Origin: Lentihominibacter excrementipullorum
Lineage (GTDB): Bacteria > Bacillota > Clostridia > Peptostreptococcales > Anaerovoracaceae
Assembly (NCBI GenBank): GCA_018713975.1
Contig: DVOB01000051.1
Location: 1 to 6,694, forward strand
Reading direction: 5' to 3'
DNA length: 6,694 bases
Every line of letters starts with the position of its first letter. The stretch's first letter is position 1. Of this stretch, positions 5,361 to 6,694 are shown one piece after another. The notes under the pieces are model-generated. The model saw only the letters and a program-made list of their open reading frames with translations. It was not told the DNA's origin and did not search any database. The translations under genes were made by a program, and so were the position numbers.

Positions 5361-6694
5361 GTGGACAGAGAGATAAGGAAGCTGAACGATACGCTGGTCA
5401 ATATCTTCAATACGGTGATGAAGATGGAAGAGGAAGCCATACAGAAGGCCTCCTACGATGACATTTCCATTACGGAGGTCCACACGCTGGAGGCCATAGG
5501 CACAGGAAGGGCCAGGACCATGACCCATGTGGCCAATATCCTCGGAATAAAGGTCAGTACGCTGACGACAGCCGTCGGCAGACTGGTGAAAAAAGGATAT
5601 GTCAGGCGTTTTCGTGATGAGGCTGACAGACGCATGGTAAAGATCAGTCTGTCAGAGCGGGGAGCCAGGGTGGTACGGGAGCATGAGGCTTTCCACGAAG
5701 CCATGATAAGGGCCGCTCTTTCCGGGATACCTGAGGACAGCATCAGCCGGTTTGTTGAATCTGTCGGCAGCATAAATGATTTCCTCCTCATGAGGAGAAG
5801 CACAGCTTATGCCAGAAAGAGAGAATTCAAGCTCTCTGCTATGAAGCTGGCAGGCAACGAACTGCCTGTCCCCATAGTACAGGCCGGGATGAGCATAGGG
5901 GTGGCAGGGAGCCGTCTGGCCGCGGCAGTCGCCCTGGAGGGCGGTCTTGGCCTCATTGGGACCTCTGAGATAGGATGGCGAACAAAGGGATATGATAAAG
6001 ATCCGCTGACGGTCAATCTCAGGGTCATTGAGGAAGAAGTGGCGCGTGCCCGGAAGAACGTCGAAGCGGGCGGAGGAAGAGGCCTGGTAGGCGCAGCCGT
6101 CATGTGGACTCATCGGGATGCCGGCAAGTATGTAAAGGCGGCGGTAAAAGGCGGAGCACAGGTCATTGTCACCAGCGCCGGCCTTCCTAAAGACCTGCCG
6201 GCGTATTGTAGTGACCGCAAAATAGCGCTGATACCCACCATATCGTCTCGAAGAGCCGCGTCTGCAATAACCAAGACGTGGACTCAGAAGTACAACAGGA
6301 CTCCTGATGGGTTTATTTTTCAGGGGCCGTTGGCGGCAGGACTTCTGGGGTTCAAAGAGTCGGAGCTGGAGAAAGCGTGCGGTGACAGGTATAAGATCAT
6401 CGCTGAGGTGAAAGCCGAGCTGGGGAAGCTTGAAAACTGTCCTCTGATAGTAGGCGGGGGTATAGCCTGCAGGGAGGACGCTGAAAAGGTGTACGATTAT
6501 GGAGCTGACGGCATCATGATGGGCACCAGGTTTGTGGCTACTGAAGAGTGCGACGCTGTCAGGCGTTACAAGGAGCTGTATTTGAACTGTACGGAAAATG
6601 ATGTTACAATAATCAGAAGTCCTATGAAGACATCTGTGAGAGTGATGAAAAATTCGTTCGCTGACAGTCTTGCGGCCACAGGAAGAGAAGATTA
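5361..6694 (+). CDS. MarR/FabT-like winged-helix regulator fused to a nitronate monooxygenase/FabK-like flavin domain (3' end outside window)
   Basis: One uninterrupted frame runs from GTG 5361 to the window edge, 444 codons without a stop. Residues 1-145 form a MarR domain. ITEVHTLEAIG (37-47) leads the helix-turn-helix, the recognition helix lies around KVSTLTTAVGRLVKKGY (64-80), and the beta-wing has the family signature DEADRRMVKISLSERG (86-101). A basic, helical linker (about 145-165) leads into a barrel domain of the nitronate monooxygenase superfamily. It is closest, from memory, to the clostridial type with EGPxAGGHLGF. Visible motifs are PVPIVQAGM (169-177), EGGLGLIG (193-200), TSAGLP (271-276), FQGPLAAGLLGF (320-331), IVGGGI (363-368), MGTRFVATEEC (387-397) and IIRSPMKTSVRVMKN (417-431). 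The catalytic His position of GGH is Leu328, and the VNIM segment is altered (GAAVM, 244-248), so catalysis is doubtful while flavin binding may remain. The C-terminus continues past 6694 or stops just there: the last two bases are TA. It is probably the operon's own repressor, which is inference from the FabT-like operator at 624-640. Alternatively it could be a DNA-targeted oxidoreductase. Confidence 0.85.
   Translation, partial: MDREIRKLNDTLVNIFNTVMKMEEEAIQKASYDDISITEVHTLEAIGTGRARTMTHVANILGIKVSTLTTAVGRLVKKGYVRRFRDEADRRMVKISLSERGARVVREHEAFHEAMIRAALSGIPEDSISRFVESVGSINDFLLMRRSTAYARKREFKLSAMKLAGNELPVPIVQAGMSIGVAGSRLAAAVALEGGLGLIGTSEIGWRTKGYDKDPLTVNLRVIEEEVARARKNVEAGGGRGLVGAAVMWTHRDAGKYVKAAVKGGAQVIVTSAGLPKDLPAYCSDRKIALIPTISSRRAASAITKTWTQKYNRTPDGFIFQGPLAAGLLGFKESELEKACGDRYKIIAEVKAELGKLENCPLIVGGGIACREDAEKVYDYGADGIMMGTRFVATEECDAVRRYKELYLNCTENDVTIIRSPMKTSVRVMKNSFADSLAATGRED

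Noticed and set aside
5361..6694. Two separate genes, a marR and a stand-alone nitronate monooxygenase
   Set aside because: No stop codon occurs between the domains in the GTG 5361 frame, and I see no good ribosome binding site near residues 145-165 (about 5793-5855) that would start a separate protein.

Overview
The window looks like a chromosomal segment from a Gram-positive anaerobe of the class Clostridia. The reasons are the FabK-type (flavin) enoyl-ACP reductase in place of FabI, strong AGGAGG ribosome binding sites before nearly every gene, frequent ATA (Ile) and AGA/AGG (Arg) codons in moderately GC-rich DNA, and a cell-surface protein tail with a sortase-like C-terminus. I cannot fix the genus from sequence alone.

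Layout: positions 1-417 are the 3' end of a surface protein gene, closed by a strong intrinsic terminator (451-500). A 416-base gene-free stretch (418-833) holds that terminator, a good sigma-A-type promoter (582-610), a FabT/MarR-like palindromic operator just downstream of the predicted transcription start (about 624-653), and a leader of roughly 215 bases with a 15-base tandem duplication. A tight six-gene operon follows, all on the + strand: fabK (834-1787), fabD (1744-2724), fabG (2814-3557), fabF (3681-4913), fabZ (4926-5351), and a gene that begins with GTG at 5361 and is still open at the window edge (6694).

The first five genes supply most of the type II fatty acid synthesis elongation cycle. 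FabD charges ACP with malonate, FabF condenses, FabG reduces the ketone, FabZ dehydrates and FabK reduces the enoyl double bond. acpP, fabH and the acetyl-CoA carboxylase genes are not in the window.

The most interesting item is the sixth gene. It encodes an in-frame fusion of an N-terminal MarR-type winged-helix domain (the family of the fatty acid repressor FabT) to a C-terminal nitronate monooxygenase/FabK-like flavin-barrel domain. In that barrel the family's catalytic histidine motif (GGH in the FabK at the head of the same operon) reads AGL. The FMN phosphate-loop-like glycine motif and the GTRF motif are kept. With the FabT-like operator at the operon promoter, this suggests an autoregulated repressor whose ligand-sensing half is a retired copy of a fatty-acid-synthesis-type flavoenzyme. 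That reading is inference; the fusion and the missing histidine are read directly from the sequence.
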